Part shown: positions 52,052-61,249 of the stretch, piece after piece
Position numbering within the stretch: position 1 is the stretch's first letter
How the letters are laid out: each line of letters begins with the position of its first letter
The notes under the pieces: model-generated
Databases searched by the model: none
Seen by the model: only the letters and a program-made list of their open reading frames with translations
Told to the model about the DNA's origin: nothing
Translations under genes and position numbers: made by a program
Source: Veillonella parvula DSM 2008
GTDB taxonomy: Bacteria; Bacillota; Negativicutes; Veillonellales; Veillonellaceae
Direction: 5' to 3'
Length of the DNA: 64,000 nt
NCBI RefSeq assembly: GCF_000024945.1
Contig: NC_013520.1
Coordinates: 110,001-174,000, forward strand

Positions 52052-53782
52052 ATGAGAGAAATGAAACATTCCAAAAAATTAGCGTTTGCTGTATTGGCTG
52101 CTGTCACTGCTGTTGGTGCGAATGTTAATCCGGTAGACGCTGCTTCTGTTGTAATGGACAACACTAATGTTGTTACAGGTGCCAATAATGCAGTTGCGTA
52201 TGGTAGCGGTAATACTGTAAAAGAATCTGATGCAAACTTCCGTGATCGTGATTACGAAAATGAGCCAGATGATGCTACAAAGAAAACTGGTGACTGGAAA
52301 AGTAATTCTGTCGCTATTGGTGTTAATAACACTGCAGCAGGCACCTCTGCATTAGCAATGGGTAATTCTTCCAAAGCGTTGATGAATGAATCTATTGCTA
52401 TTGGTCATTCTGCTGAAGCACAACGTACATGGTCTACTGCTATTGGTACACGTGCAAAGGCTTCCGAAGTTCGCTCACAAGCTATTGGCTATGAAGCGTT
52501 AGCATCTGGCTATAAATCTAATGCGATTGGTTCTAGCGCACAAGCAACCAATAATCATTCTGTTGCTATGGGTTCCTCAGCTCTTGCATCTGGTGATCAT
52601 GCTCAAGCATTTGGCGCTGGTGCACAGGCAACTAACGTGCGTTCTAATGCGTTTGGTTCTGATGCAAGTGCTACAGCTGACTATGCTCTTGCAATCGGTG
52701 ATCATGCAAATGCAACACACTTAAACTCTATCGCTTTAGGTACAGGTTCCACTACAAGCGAAGCTACAGCACAAAGTAGTGCAACCATCGCTGGTCATAC
52801 GTTCGGTGGCTTTGCTGGCGTAGGTTCTGCAGCTAATGGTTCCGTGTCCGTAGGTAAAGCTGGTGCTGAACGACAAATTAAAAATGTTGCGGCTGGGGAA
52901 ATCTCCGCTACATCTACAGATGCTGTAAACGGTAGCCAATTATATTCCGTAGCTAATGATTTACAAACACAAATCAACAATTCCACACCTGGTCAAATTA
53001 ATAACAATATTAAGAACTTGACTAATCGTGTTGGTACTGTTGAAAGACGGGTTAACAAAGTAGGTGCAGGTTCCGCTGCATTGGCTGCATTGCACCCATT
53101 GGATTTCAACCCAGATGATAAATGGACAATTGCTGCTGGTTATGGTCACTACCATAATGCTAACTCCGCTGCGTTGGGTGCATTCTACCGCCCTAACGAA
53201 GATACAATGTTCTCTGTTGGTGGTACTGTAGGTACTGGCGAAACTCAATTGAACGCGGGTGTATCTATTCGTCTTGGTAAACGTTCCCCTGAATCCCGTT
53301 CCCGCGTAGCTATGGGGCGTGAAATTGCTGAATTGAACGCACGTCTTCAAGATATGGAAAACAAATATAACAACTTGTTACAAATCTTGACTCCACATGC
53401 AATTGATCCAAGCAAAACTGCTGAATTCCCAGACGTTCCTCGCAACCACTGGGCTTACCAATATATTAGCCAATTGGCTGGTAATGGTATCCTTGTTGGC
53501 TACCCTGATGGCACATTCAAAGGCGATGTTAAGATGACTCGTTACGAATTCGCTACAATGTTGTATCGTGCACTTCAAAATGGTGCTCCTATTGACGAAA
53601 ACATGAAACGTGCATTGAATGAATTCGGTCCTGAATTACAAAATATTCGTCTTAACCACTTCCGTGTTGATCGTATTTCTGGTGATGATAACGATCGTCA
53701 TAAAACTGAACGTGTTCGCGTTAACAACGAACCTAAAAACGAACGTGACGTATACGGTTCCCGTATATACAATAATCAATAG
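52052..53782 (+). CDS. YadA-type trimeric autotransporter adhesin with C-terminal SLH domain
   Basis: 576 residues. Signal peptide to about residue 30 (VNPVDA/ASV). Head (about 80-245): repeated AIGxxAxA motifs forming the YadA beta-roll. Neck AISATSTDAVNGSQLY-like motif (DAVNGSQLY, ~290). Short coiled coil with NRVGTVERRVNKVGAG, then the membrane anchor barrel starting GSAALAALHPLDFNPDDKW (about 340-412). Unlike classical YadA, the barrel is not the end: a coiled coil (EIAELNARLQDMENKYNN) and one SLH domain (about 457-505, FPDVPRNHWAYQYIS and GYPDGTFKGD) follow, plus a charged tail. The SLH part would be periplasmic and bind peptidoglycan, as in Negativicute OmpM. Confidence 0.9.
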   Translation: MREMKHSKKLAFAVLAAVTAVGANVNPVDAASVVMDNTNVVTGANNAVAYGSGNTVKESDANFRDRDYENEPDDATKKTGDWKSNSVAIGVNNTAAGTSALAMGNSSKALMNESIAIGHSAEAQRTWSTAIGTRAKASEVRSQAIGYEALASGYKSNAIGSSAQATNNHSVAMGSSALASGDHAQAFGAGAQATNVRSNAFGSDASATADYALAIGDHANATHLNSIALGTGSTTSEATAQSSATIAGHTFGGFAGVGSAANGSVSVGKAGAERQIKNVAAGEISATSTDAVNGSQLYSVANDLQTQINNSTPGQINNNIKNLTNRVGTVERRVNKVGAGSAALAALHPLDFNPDDKWTIAAGYGHYHNANSAALGAFYRPNEDTMFSVGGTVGTGETQLNAGVSIRLGKRSPESRSRVAMGREIAELNARLQDMENKYNNLLQILTPHAIDPSKTAEFPDVPRNHWAYQYISQLAGNGILVGYPDGTFKGDVKMTRYEFATMLYRALQNGAPIDENMKRALNEFGPELQNIRLNHFRVDRISGDDNDRHKTERVRVNNEPKNERDVYGSRIYNNQ

Positions 53783-53813
53783 GGTTAACTTTCTCTAGAG
53801 ATTGTAAAAGCTC

Positions 53814-53850
53814 AAAACAGGATGTATCTTTTGATACATCCTGTTTTTTT
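53814..53850 (+). terminator. Terminator of the autotransporter gene
   Basis: Perfect 15-bp stem AAAACAGGATGTATC (53814-53828) / GATACATCCTGTTTT (53833-53847), TTTT loop, T-run. Confidence 0.95.
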
Positions 53851-54106
53851 GTCTAAATCTTTTTGTTTGTGGTATTGTGCTTATTTTATAAAAATACGTC
53901 AATCACGGTTAGAGAGAATAGAGTTTTTGATTGAGATTTTAATTGTATTGTGTTTATTTTTATACAAACACTCTTTCGGTTGAGAATTTGGATCTTTAAT
54001 TTATTTGATACTTAGTATGGCTGAGGGTTGTTGTATATATTACATTATTGCATATAAGATTTCCTTTATAGATATTATGATTTCATATAATGTTTATGTA
54101 AATATA

Positions 54107-54152
54107 TTGCAAATAAATACATATAGGTGTATAATTACTTTCACAAAGTGAA
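54107..54152 (+). promoter_or_regulatory. Promoter with operator-like palindrome for the GNAT gene
   Basis: TTGCAA (54107-54112), 17 nt, TATAAT (54130-54135). The inverted repeat TTCAC-AAA-GTGAA (about 54140-54152) lies on the predicted start site. The rest of the 53783-54199 gap shows no gene. Confidence 0.65.
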
Positions 54153-54199
54153 TTAATATACGTAGTTTGTGAATAAAATATAGATATGAGGGAAAGACC

Positions 54200-54685
54200 A
54201 TGAAAGAATTTAGACAATTAACAGTAGCAGACACAGCAGAATATCATAAGGTATTAATCGACGGTTATGCAGCTATAAAAGACTATCCTATTAGCTTCGA
54301 CGCTATTGATTTTACGGAAGAGGAATCTAAGGAGTGGATTGAAAATTATCCTGTATACGGCTTGTATATTGATGGGCAATTAGTTAGTTCTATTACGTTT
54401 TGTATGCCTTGGGTGAAATACTCAACACCGGATAAATATCCGCATATTGCTCATTTTGTAACAGCACCAGCTTTCAAAGGCAAAGGATATGCACGGGAAG
54501 TCTTGGGCTATGCAGAGGAGCTTTTAAAAGAACAGTTTAAAACACATATTGTTACATTAGGAACGGCTAAGGAACATCCTTGGTTGCCTAAAATGTATGA
54601 ATCCTTTGGATTTACTGCGTATGATAAGGTTCATTTTAGAGGAAAACAACATACTACTATATTATTCAAAAAAGAGTTAAATTAA
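54200..54685 (+). CDS. GNAT-family N-acetyltransferase
   Basis: 161 residues. Motif A HFVTAPAFKGKGYAREVLGY provides the acetyl-CoA pyrophosphate loop (K-G-K-G-Y-A), preceded by YIDGQLVSSITFC and followed by WLPKMYESFGFTAY (motif B). Acetyl-CoA-dependent transfer to an amine; substrate unknown. GAGGG precedes ATG 54200. Monocistronic with a strong promoter and terminator. Confidence 0.8.
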   Translation: MKEFRQLTVADTAEYHKVLIDGYAAIKDYPISFDAIDFTEEESKEWIENYPVYGLYIDGQLVSSITFCMPWVKYSTPDKYPHIAHFVTAPAFKGKGYAREVLGYAEELLKEQFKTHIVTLGTAKEHPWLPKMYESFGFTAYDKVHFRGKQHTTILFKKELN

Positions 54686-54691
54686 CTGAAT

Positions 54692-54775
54692 AAAAGCCTT
54701 GTAATCTATCTTAGTGATTTGCGGGTACGGTTGTTGATCGTTGTCATTCACTAAAAATTAGATACAAGGCTTTTT
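54692..54775 (+). terminator. Large-loop terminator of the GNAT gene
   Basis: 12-bp stem AAAAGCCTTGTA (54692-54703) / TACAAGGCTTTT (54763-54774), with an inner TTAGTGA (54711-54717) / TCACTAA (54748-54754) helix. Confidence 0.8.
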
Positions 54776-54875
54776 CTTATGCAAGATTATTACTATTTGT
54801 TATATAATATATACATATAATGCATCTTTGCAGTTATATGCGGTTATGGATAATTTAAAGAAAGGATGTGTCCAT

Positions 54876-55625
54876 ATGTTGATTTTATCAGGCATTTTAG
54901 TGATGGTCATCGGATTGATGCTACGCTTTAATGCTCTATTGGTGGTTATTGCGGCGGGCTTTGTAACGGGCCTTGCGGCAGGTCTTAGCATAAACGATAT
55001 TGTTGGTGCCATTGGGGAGGCTTTTGTTAAGAATCGTTATATGTCCTTATTTGCCTTAGTCCTTCCCGTCATTGGTATTATGGAACGGCACGGTTTGCGT
55101 GAACGGGCAGAAATTTTGATTGGCAAGATTCACGCTGCAACGGCGGGGCGTATTTTTATGATTTACCTATTCGTTCGTCAAGTGACGGTAGCACTTGGCA
55201 TCAGTATGTCTGGTCTAGTAGCCATGGTTCGTCCTTTGATTTCTCCAATGAGTGAAGCCGCTGTAGCACAGGGGCGACCTATATCTCAACGTACACTTGA
55301 TAAAATCCGTGGTGTAGCAGCATCTACTGATAATCTTGGTAACTTCTTCGGTCAAAATCTGTTCTTAGCAGCAGGTGGGCTTTTATTGATCAAAGGCGTG
55401 ATGGAGCAACTTGGATATACCGTTGAACTTACAGATATGGTAATTTATGGATTGCCAACGGCCGTATGTGCCTATGTAGTTAGCGTTATTCGCTTCTTTG
55501 TTTTCGATAAAACGATTCAATCTAGCGTAGCTCAAGACGAGGCCGATATGAAAGCTGGTAAATTGGTGCCTAATGAGTTAAATATTCTTGTAACACCGGA
55601 AGAGTTAGCGAAGGAGGGCAAATAA
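54876..55625 (+). CDS. DUF969 family membrane protein (putative 5-oxoproline transporter subunit)
   Basis: 249 residues from ATG 54876 (AAAGGATG upstream; an in-frame start at 54828 is less likely). Six or so hydrophobic helices, opening LILSGILVMVIGLMLRFNAL, with the conserved SLFALVLPVIGIMERHGLRERA and GVAASTDNLGNFFGQNLF stretches I associate with DUF969. Paired with DUF979 one nucleotide downstream and pcp after it; I recall this pair being proposed as a 5-oxoproline (pyroglutamate) transporter from such clustering. The biochemical role is inferred. Confidence 0.8.
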   Translation: MLILSGILVMVIGLMLRFNALLVVIAAGFVTGLAAGLSINDIVGAIGEAFVKNRYMSLFALVLPVIGIMERHGLRERAEILIGKIHAATAGRIFMIYLFVRQVTVALGISMSGLVAMVRPLISPMSEAAVAQGRPISQRTLDKIRGVAASTDNLGNFFGQNLFLAAGGLLLIKGVMEQLGYTVELTDMVIYGLPTAVCAYVVSVIRFFVFDKTIQSSVAQDEADMKAGKLVPNELNILVTPEELAKEGK

Positions 55626-55626
55626 T

Positions 55627-56556
55627 ATGTTGGAATTAGTATACAAAATGCAGCCCTTAGACTATGTATACCTTCTCATTGGTATCATCTTAGTTATCTT
55701 CTCTATACAATCCTTCCTTGATAAAGAGCATAAACATCGGATAGGCACTGGTTTGTTCTGGCTTTTATATGGGATTTCCTTTATCTTTGGGTCTTATTTG
55801 TCTAAAGAGATTAACGGATGGCTCGTAATTGCGATGGCTGCCATCGTGTTGTTCAAACAACTTGGCAAGGGAAATTACTTTGAATCTGCTGTGGACTTCA
55901 AAAAACTTGAAGCATTACGCATAGGAAATGTTATCTTTATTCCTGCGTTGCTCGTTGGGATTATTACGTTTATCATTGGGTTCTTTACGAAACTCGGCGC
56001 CCTTGTAGGGCTTGCGATTGCCTCCATTATCGCCTTGTGTGTGGCTTTATATATTACAAAAGCAAAGGTAACGCAAAGCTTCCATGAAGGTCGTCGCCTT
56101 CTCGATGCGATCGGCTGGACGGCTATCTTGTCCCAATTGTTAGCGGCTCTTGGTTACTTATTTAACCTCGCAGGGGTAGGTAAGTTGATTTCTAGTATGG
56201 TAGCTAGCATAGTGCCCGCAGATAATGTGTTTCTCGTTGTTGTGGCGTACTGCATCGGTATGGCTTTCTTTACCATGATTATGGGTAATGCCTTTGCAGC
56301 CTTTGCAATGATTACGAGTGCTATTGGAGTTCCTATGCTCGTTGTAGGTCATGGTGCTAACCCTGCTATTATCGGACCTATCGCTATGCTCGCTGGTTAT
56401 TGCGGTACGTTGATGACCCCGATGGCGGCAAACTTCAATATCGTGCCTGTGGCGCTTCTTGAAATGAAGGATACGTACGGCGTTATTAAAGCGCAAATTC
56501 CTGTTGCTATTGTGATGCTGACATTGAACATTCTATTGATGTACTATTTCTTATAA
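55627..56556 (+). CDS. DUF979 family membrane protein (partner of DUF969)
   Basis: 309 residues, eight to nine hydrophobic helices. Typical segments: YVYLLIGIILVIFSIQSF, HRIGTGLFWLLYGISFIFG, and GNAFAAFAMITSAIGVPMLV with GYCGTLMTPMAANFNIVP near the C-terminus. Starts 1 nt after the DUF969 gene, indicating a two-component membrane complex. Probably moves 5-oxoproline or a related small acid across the inner membrane; direction unknown. Confidence 0.8.
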   Translation: MLELVYKMQPLDYVYLLIGIILVIFSIQSFLDKEHKHRIGTGLFWLLYGISFIFGSYLSKEINGWLVIAMAAIVLFKQLGKGNYFESAVDFKKLEALRIGNVIFIPALLVGIITFIIGFFTKLGALVGLAIASIIALCVALYITKAKVTQSFHEGRRLLDAIGWTAILSQLLAALGYLFNLAGVGKLISSMVASIVPADNVFLVVVAYCIGMAFFTMIMGNAFAAFAMITSAIGVPMLVVGHGANPAIIGPIAMLAGYCGTLMTPMAANFNIVPVALLEMKDTYGVIKAQIPVAIVMLTLNILLMYYFL

Positions 56557-56638
56557 TACATAGTAGGTGTTTACATAGTTTAAGAACCATGCATTCATAA
56601 TATTGAGATAAGTGCAGTTTTGAAAACTATAAATATTG

Positions 56639-56663
56639 ATAGTATTGCTATATGTAATACTAT
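56639..56663. promoter_or_regulatory. Promoter/operator region of pcp
   Basis: Inverted repeat ATAGTATT (56639-56646) / AATACTAT (56656-56663). It overlaps a possible promoter, TTGATA (about 56636) with TACTAT 16 nt later, suggesting pcp can be expressed separately from DUF969-DUF979. Confidence 0.4.
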
Positions 56664-56719
56664 TTCGGTTAAACTATTTAAATTCACAGTATCAATTGAT
56701 ATTGTTATGAGGTAATATG

Positions 56720-57373
56720 ATGAAAACGATTTTGATTACAGGTTTTGATCCTTTCGGTGGTGAAAGTATCAATCCTGCGTGGGAAGCTGTAAAAACGATG
56801 GAAGGGTATACAGATGGGGGCTATACAGTAGTCACTCAGATGGTACCTACTGTGCGTTATAATTCAGTGAAAACAGCAATAGAGGCTGCAGAAAAATGTA
56901 ATCCTGATTTTATTCTCTGTGTAGGTCAAGCTGGTGGTCGTCCAGACATTACGATTGAACGCGTAGCCATCAACTGCGATGATTTCCGCATCCCAGATAA
57001 TGGAGGCAATCAACCGACGGACGAACCCGTTGTAGCTGATGGCCCTAGTGCTTACTTTGCCACACTACCTATTAAAGACATCGTTAATGCGTTGCATCAA
57101 GCGGGTATCCCTGCAAAAGTATCCAATACGGCGGGCACTTTTGTATGTAACCATATCATGTATGGCGTATCTCATTACGCAGCTCAAAAGGGTGGCATCA
57201 AGGTGGGCTTCATGCACATTCCGTACTTGCCATCCCAAGTGGTGAACAAGCCAGATCAACCAAGTATGGCTGTTGAAACAGTACGCGCTACACTAGAAAC
57301 CATCGTTCACGTATTGGCTCATGGTGAAAGCTACGAAGCGCAAAACATTACATATACGACGCCACATGAATAA
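56720..57373 (+). CDS. pcp: Pyroglutamyl-peptidase I
   Basis: 217 residues from the second ATG (56720), better spaced from GAGGT than 56717. Catalytic triad E80 (ITIERVAIN), C143 (SNTAGTFVCNHIMY) and H166 (GFMHIPYLPSQ) as in family C15; opening ITGFDPFGGESINPAWEAV is typical. Removes N-terminal pyroglutamate from peptides in the cytoplasm, yielding 5-oxoproline, which links it to the upstream putative transporter genes. Confidence 0.95.
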   Translation: MKTILITGFDPFGGESINPAWEAVKTMEGYTDGGYTVVTQMVPTVRYNSVKTAIEAAEKCNPDFILCVGQAGGRPDITIERVAINCDDFRIPDNGGNQPTDEPVVADGPSAYFATLPIKDIVNALHQAGIPAKVSNTAGTFVCNHIMYGVSHYAAQKGGIKVGFMHIPYLPSQVVNKPDQPSMAVETVRATLETIVHVLAHGESYEAQNITYTTPHE

Positions 57374-57375
57374 AT

Positions 57376-57411
57376 AAAAAGAGTCGCATCTTTGTGATGC
57401 GACTCTTTTTT
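57376..57411. terminator. Bidirectional terminator between pcp and rbsB
   Basis: Perfect 15-bp stem AAAAAGAGTCGCATC (57376-57390) / GATGCGACTCTTTTT (57396-57410), serving both convergent genes. Confidence 0.95.
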
Positions 57412-57432
57412 GTACCCAGTTTCTATATACAA

Positions 57433-58338
57433 TTATTTTGTAACAACTTTAAGATCTACAGGGATTTTAGCTTCTACAGCTTCGCCTTTGATAACTTTTT
57501 GAGCTGTATCAATAGCGATTTTACCCATTTGGTCTGGTTGTTGAGCAATTGTGGCAGCCAATGTGCCGTCTTTAACAGCTTTGTCTGCGTCAGCAGTACC
57601 GTCGAAGCCTACGATGAAGATTGTTTTGCCTGCGGATTTAGCTGCTTGGATAGCACCCAATGCCATTTCGTCGTTATGAGCGAAGATAGCTTGTACGTCT
57701 GGGTTAGCTTGTAAGATGTTAGTTGCTACGTTCAAACCTTTTGTACGGTCGAAGTCAGCGCTTTGTTTTGCTACTACTGTTAAGTCTTTGTCAGCTACGT
57801 TATGGAAACCTTGGCCGCGTTCACGAGTTGCGGAAGCACCAGGGATACCTTCAATTTCAGCTACTTTTGCAGCTTTGCCAACTTTATCAACGATCAGTTG
57901 AGCTGCCATTTCGCCGCCTTTTACGTTATCGGAAGCGATGTGAGCCACTACTTTGCCTTTATCAGCAGAACGGTCAACAGTGATGACAGGAATGTTTTTA
58001 GCATTTGCTGCTTCTACGGACGTAGAGATAGCTGCAGAGTCTACAGGGTTGATGATCAATACGGAAACGCCGCTTTCAAGCAAGTCAGAAATGTCGTTTG
58101 CTTGTTTTGCAGGGTCGTTTTGAGCATCAACGATTTTAACTTTAAGACCAAGCGCTTTAGCTTGAGCCTCAACGCCTTCTTTCATAGTTACGAAGAATGG
58201 GTTGTTCAATGTGGAAACAGAGAAGCCGATGGTGCCGGATTTTTTATCGCCGCCACCGTTATCAGCGCTTTTACCACAGCCTGCTACAAGACCGATAACC
58301 ATGATAGCCATCGCCAACAGTAACAATAGTTTTTTCAT
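57433..58338 (-). CDS. rbsB: Ribose ABC transporter substrate-binding lipoprotein
   Basis: 301 residues with GGAGG before the start. Lipobox AGC (C21), unlike soluble E. coli RbsB, as expected for Firmicute-type SBPs. IGFSVSTLNNPFFVTMKEGV and VKIVDAQNDPAKQANDISDL, then IIVGFDGTADADKAVKDG-like hinge (VGFDGTADADKAV) are RbsB signatures. Last gene of the minus-strand rbsKDACB operon; delivers ribose to RbsC. Confidence 0.9.
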   Translation of the reverse strand: MKKLLLLLAMAIMVIGLVAGCGKSADNGGGDKKSGTIGFSVSTLNNPFFVTMKEGVEAQAKALGLKVKIVDAQNDPAKQANDISDLLESGVSVLIINPVDSAAISTSVEAANAKNIPVITVDRSADKGKVVAHIASDNVKGGEMAAQLIVDKVGKAAKVAEIEGIPGASATRERGQGFHNVADKDLTVVAKQSADFDRTKGLNVATNILQANPDVQAIFAHNDEMALGAIQAAKSAGKTIFIVGFDGTADADKAVKDGTLAATIAQQPDQMGKIAIDTAQKVIKGEAVEAKIPVDLKVVTK

Positions 58339-58347
58339 AGGAACCTC

Positions 58348-59283
58348 CTAAGCTTTCTTGCGGTCTGCAAGAACAGCCAGTAAAATAACAATACCTTTTA
58401 CGACTTGTTGATAGAAACTGGAAACGTCGAGAATATTTAACCCGTTGTTGAGGGTACCGATAATTAGGGCACCAATTAATGTGCCAACGATATGACCACG
58501 ACCACCAGCAAGGCTTGTACCGCCAAGAACTACGGCTGCGATAGCGTCAAGTTCGTAGCCTGCACCTGCTGTAGGTTGTGCAGAGTTAAGACGAGATGTG
58601 ATAATTGCACCAGCGATACCACAGAGCATACCAGTCAAGGCATACACGAAGATTTTAACGCGGTCAATCTTGATACCAGCAATGTAACTAACCTTTTCGC
58701 TACCACCTACGGCGTATGTTTTACGACCTAAAGATGTGCGGCTCAATACGAACCAGAGGATGATGAAAGCTAGGAACATAGTAATCGCTGGAACTGGAAG
58801 GCCTGCAATATCCCCTTGGCCAAAGCCGTGGAATAGAGGGTCTTGTGTAAGGCCAGAGATTGGGTTACCATCAGTGAATACCAAAGTGGCACCACGGTAG
58901 ATGGTCATGGTCGCCAAGGTAGCAATAAATGGAGCTACGCGGCCATAGGTAATAACGAGACCGTTAATCCCACCCAATACGAGGCCCGCACCTGCGGCTA
59001 ACACGATAGCCAATACAGGGTCAGTACCAGTTACAATGAGGTTTGCCATCACTGCACTGGAGAGGGCGAGGATGGAACCAACGGATAAGTCGATACCGCC
59101 AGTTAAGATGACGAAGGTCATACCAAAAGCGATAATCGCATTGATGGATACTTGGCGCAACAAGTTACGCAAGTTAGAGAATTCAAGGAAACTGTCGTTC
59201 ATGACAGAGATGATTACAAATAATAGGATGAGGCCGATGAGGGGGCCTAATTTTTTTACATATTGTAGAGCTTTGCTGTCCAT
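58348..59283 (-). CDS. rbsC: Ribose ABC transporter permease
   Basis: 311 residues, eight to ten hydrophobic helices; AFGMTFVILTGGIDLSVGSI and DAIAAVVLGGTSLAGGRGHI are RbsC/XylH family signatures. GGAGG 6 nt before the start. Overlaps the rbsA stop by 1 nt and ends 9 nt before rbsB. Inner-membrane channel for ribose (or a related pentose). Confidence 0.9.
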   Translation of the reverse strand: MDSKALQYVKKLGPLIGLILLFVIISVMNDSFLEFSNLRNLLRQVSINAIIAFGMTFVILTGGIDLSVGSILALSSAVMANLIVTGTDPVLAIVLAAGAGLVLGGINGLVITYGRVAPFIATLATMTIYRGATLVFTDGNPISGLTQDPLFHGFGQGDIAGLPVPAITMFLAFIILWFVLSRTSLGRKTYAVGGSEKVSYIAGIKIDRVKIFVYALTGMLCGIAGAIITSRLNSAQPTAGAGYELDAIAAVVLGGTSLAGGRGHIVGTLIGALIIGTLNNGLNILDVSSFYQQVVKGIVILLAVLADRKKA

Positions 59284-60764
59284 TATTGTCCTCCTGTGGC
59301 TAATGTCATAATCGATTCTGGTGTTGCATCGCTGCGGTCTAAGATACCTGCTACACGGCCTTCATGAATGACTATAACGCGGTCACTCATGCCCAGCACT
59401 TCCGGCAACTCAGAGGACACCATGATAATGGACACACCGTCATTCGTTAATTCGTTCATTAAATCATAAATATCACGTTTTGCGCCGATATCGATACCTC
59501 GCGTAGGCTCATCCATGATGATAATGGATGGTTTTTTGCCAACCCATTTTGCGATAACCACCTTTTGTTGGTTACCACCAGATAGGGACGATGCCGGTTC
59601 GTGAATAGATTGTGTTTTAACGCCCAGTTTTTTAGACAATTCGTCAGCAAAAGACGTAAGTTTGCCCTTATCTAGTACATGAGATGGGCAAATTTCGCCA
59701 AGATTCGGCAATGTAATGTTAGAACCAATGGAGAAATCGAGGATCAAGCCTTCGCTCTTTCTATTTTCTGTGATGAAAGCAATGCCCGCCTTGATGGCAT
59801 CTTCTGGTTTTTTGCAGTTTAGAACGGAGCCGTTTACTGTTACGGTGCCGCCTTTGTGTTTATCTACGCCAAAGATAGCGCGCATGATTTCTGTACGGCC
59901 AGCGCCCATGAGACCTGCTACGCCGAGAATTTCCCCTTTACGCAAGGAGAAGGAAATATCGTTGTCGAAACCTTCAGGTTTGAGGTTGTCCACGCTCATA
60001 ACCACGTCGCCCGGTGTTGTAGTGCGAGCAGGGTAGAACTCGTCGATGGAACGGCCTACCATGTGACGTACCACTTCGTCTACGGAAATATCAGATGTTG
60101 GTTTAGTGATAATTGTGTGACCATCACGCATAACCGTAATTGTGTCACATTCGCTAAATACCTCTTCCATACGATGAGAGATATATACGATAGCAACGCC
60201 GCGGGCTTTCATTTTGCGCATCATGTTGAACAATGTGGCCGTTTCACGCTCTGTGAGGGCTGCTGTCGGTTCGTCCATGATGACAACCTTTGCATCTAAC
60301 ATCAAGATACGAAGGATTTCCGTCATTTGTTGGTGACCAACGGAGCAAAGGCCTGCTTCTGTTGTGAGTGGCAATTCGATGCCTAGTTCGCGGCATGTGT
60401 TTTCAGCCTCAGTGAGCATCGCCTTTTTGTCGAGCATACCAAATTTGTTGTGCTTTGGTCTCATTAAATATAGATTTTCTAACAATGTTAGATTTGGCCA
60501 AATGTTGAGCTCTTGGTGGATGAAAGCTACACCGTTCAGCTCGGCCTCTCTCGGGTTCGGGAAGGTACGCTCTACGCCGTCGATGGTGATTGTACCAGCG
60601 TCTGCTTTGTGAATACCGGTGAGGATATTCATGAGCGTAGATTTGCCGGCGCCGTTTTCGCCCATCAAGGCGTGAACCTCGCCCTCCTTGAGGGTAATAC
60701 TTACATCGCGCAACACTTGGTTTGTACCAAATGCCTTCGCAATGCCTGACATAACAATTTCCAT
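59283..60764 (-). CDS. rbsA: Ribose ABC transporter double ATPase
   Basis: 493 residues: two fused nucleotide-binding domains. Domain 1 has Walker A GENGAGKST and Walker B VVIMDEPTAALTERE; domain 2 has the degenerate GLMGAGRTE in place of Walker A, signature LSGGNQQKV and IIIMDEPTRGIDIGAK, exactly the RbsA/MglA layout. AGGAG before the start. 45 nt after rbsD. Confidence 0.9.
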   Translation of the reverse strand: MEIVMSGIAKAFGTNQVLRDVSITLKEGEVHALMGENGAGKSTLMNILTGIHKADAGTITIDGVERTFPNPREAELNGVAFIHQELNIWPNLTLLENLYLMRPKHNKFGMLDKKAMLTEAENTCRELGIELPLTTEAGLCSVGHQQMTEILRILMLDAKVVIMDEPTAALTERETATLFNMMRKMKARGVAIVYISHRMEEVFSECDTITVMRDGHTIITKPTSDISVDEVVRHMVGRSIDEFYPARTTTPGDVVMSVDNLKPEGFDNDISFSLRKGEILGVAGLMGAGRTEIMRAIFGVDKHKGGTVTVNGSVLNCKKPEDAIKAGIAFITENRKSEGLILDFSIGSNITLPNLGEICPSHVLDKGKLTSFADELSKKLGVKTQSIHEPASSLSGGNQQKVVIAKWVGKKPSIIIMDEPTRGIDIGAKRDIYDLMNELTNDGVSIIMVSSELPEVLGMSDRVIVIHEGRVAGILDRSDATPESIMTLATGGQ

Positions 60765-60809
60765 AACTACTCCTATATGACTGGTGAAAGTATATCTTAA
60801 TCTATTATT

Positions 60810-61223
60810 CTACGGACGATCGCTGAAAATACAATCGGCGCGCAAGATAATGTTCGCATACGGAGATGCTTCACCAGTTCTAATAATGCACTTGCATTGT
60901 TTTGTTGCTTCTTTGAAAGCATCGTGGCTCGTTTCAATCCATTCGTATTGCTCGGATGGGAAGGTAGACTCTAAGAAGGCGTAAGCCTTAGGATTGTTTT
61001 CTTTAATTTCTGTTGCCACATGAATCGCTTCGGATTTCATATGCTTAGCGATGATGGATACTACTTGCTCAAAGCTTGGTACGCCGAAATCTAAAGCTAA
61101 GTCAATTTTTTGAACCCCTTCAGGTACCGGTAAGCCACAATCAGAGATACAAATTGTATCTGTGTGACCTAAATCTGCAAGAACCTTAGCGATATGGCTA
61201 TTTAAAATGCCGTGTCGTTGCAT
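60810..61223 (-). CDS. rbsD: D-ribose pyranase
   Basis: 137 residues. MQRHGILNSHIAKVLADLGH with catalytic H20, TDTICISDCGLPVPEG, and the C-terminal RTGEASPYANIIL are RbsD hallmarks. Converts beta-pyranose to furanose so that RbsK can phosphorylate ribose. GGAG before the start; 26 nt after rbsK. Confidence 0.9.
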   Translation of the reverse strand: MQRHGILNSHIAKVLADLGHTDTICISDCGLPVPEGVQKIDLALDFGVPSFEQVVSIIAKHMKSEAIHVATEIKENNPKAYAFLESTFPSEQYEWIETSHDAFKEATKQCKCIIRTGEASPYANIILRADCIFSDRP

Positions 61224-61249
61224 AAATAACTCCTTATCTATTCAATATG

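Noticed and set aside
57802-58323. 173-residue plus-strand frame across rbsB
   Set aside because: Antisense shadow of rbsB; the rbsB frame has signal peptide and family motifs on the minus strand.
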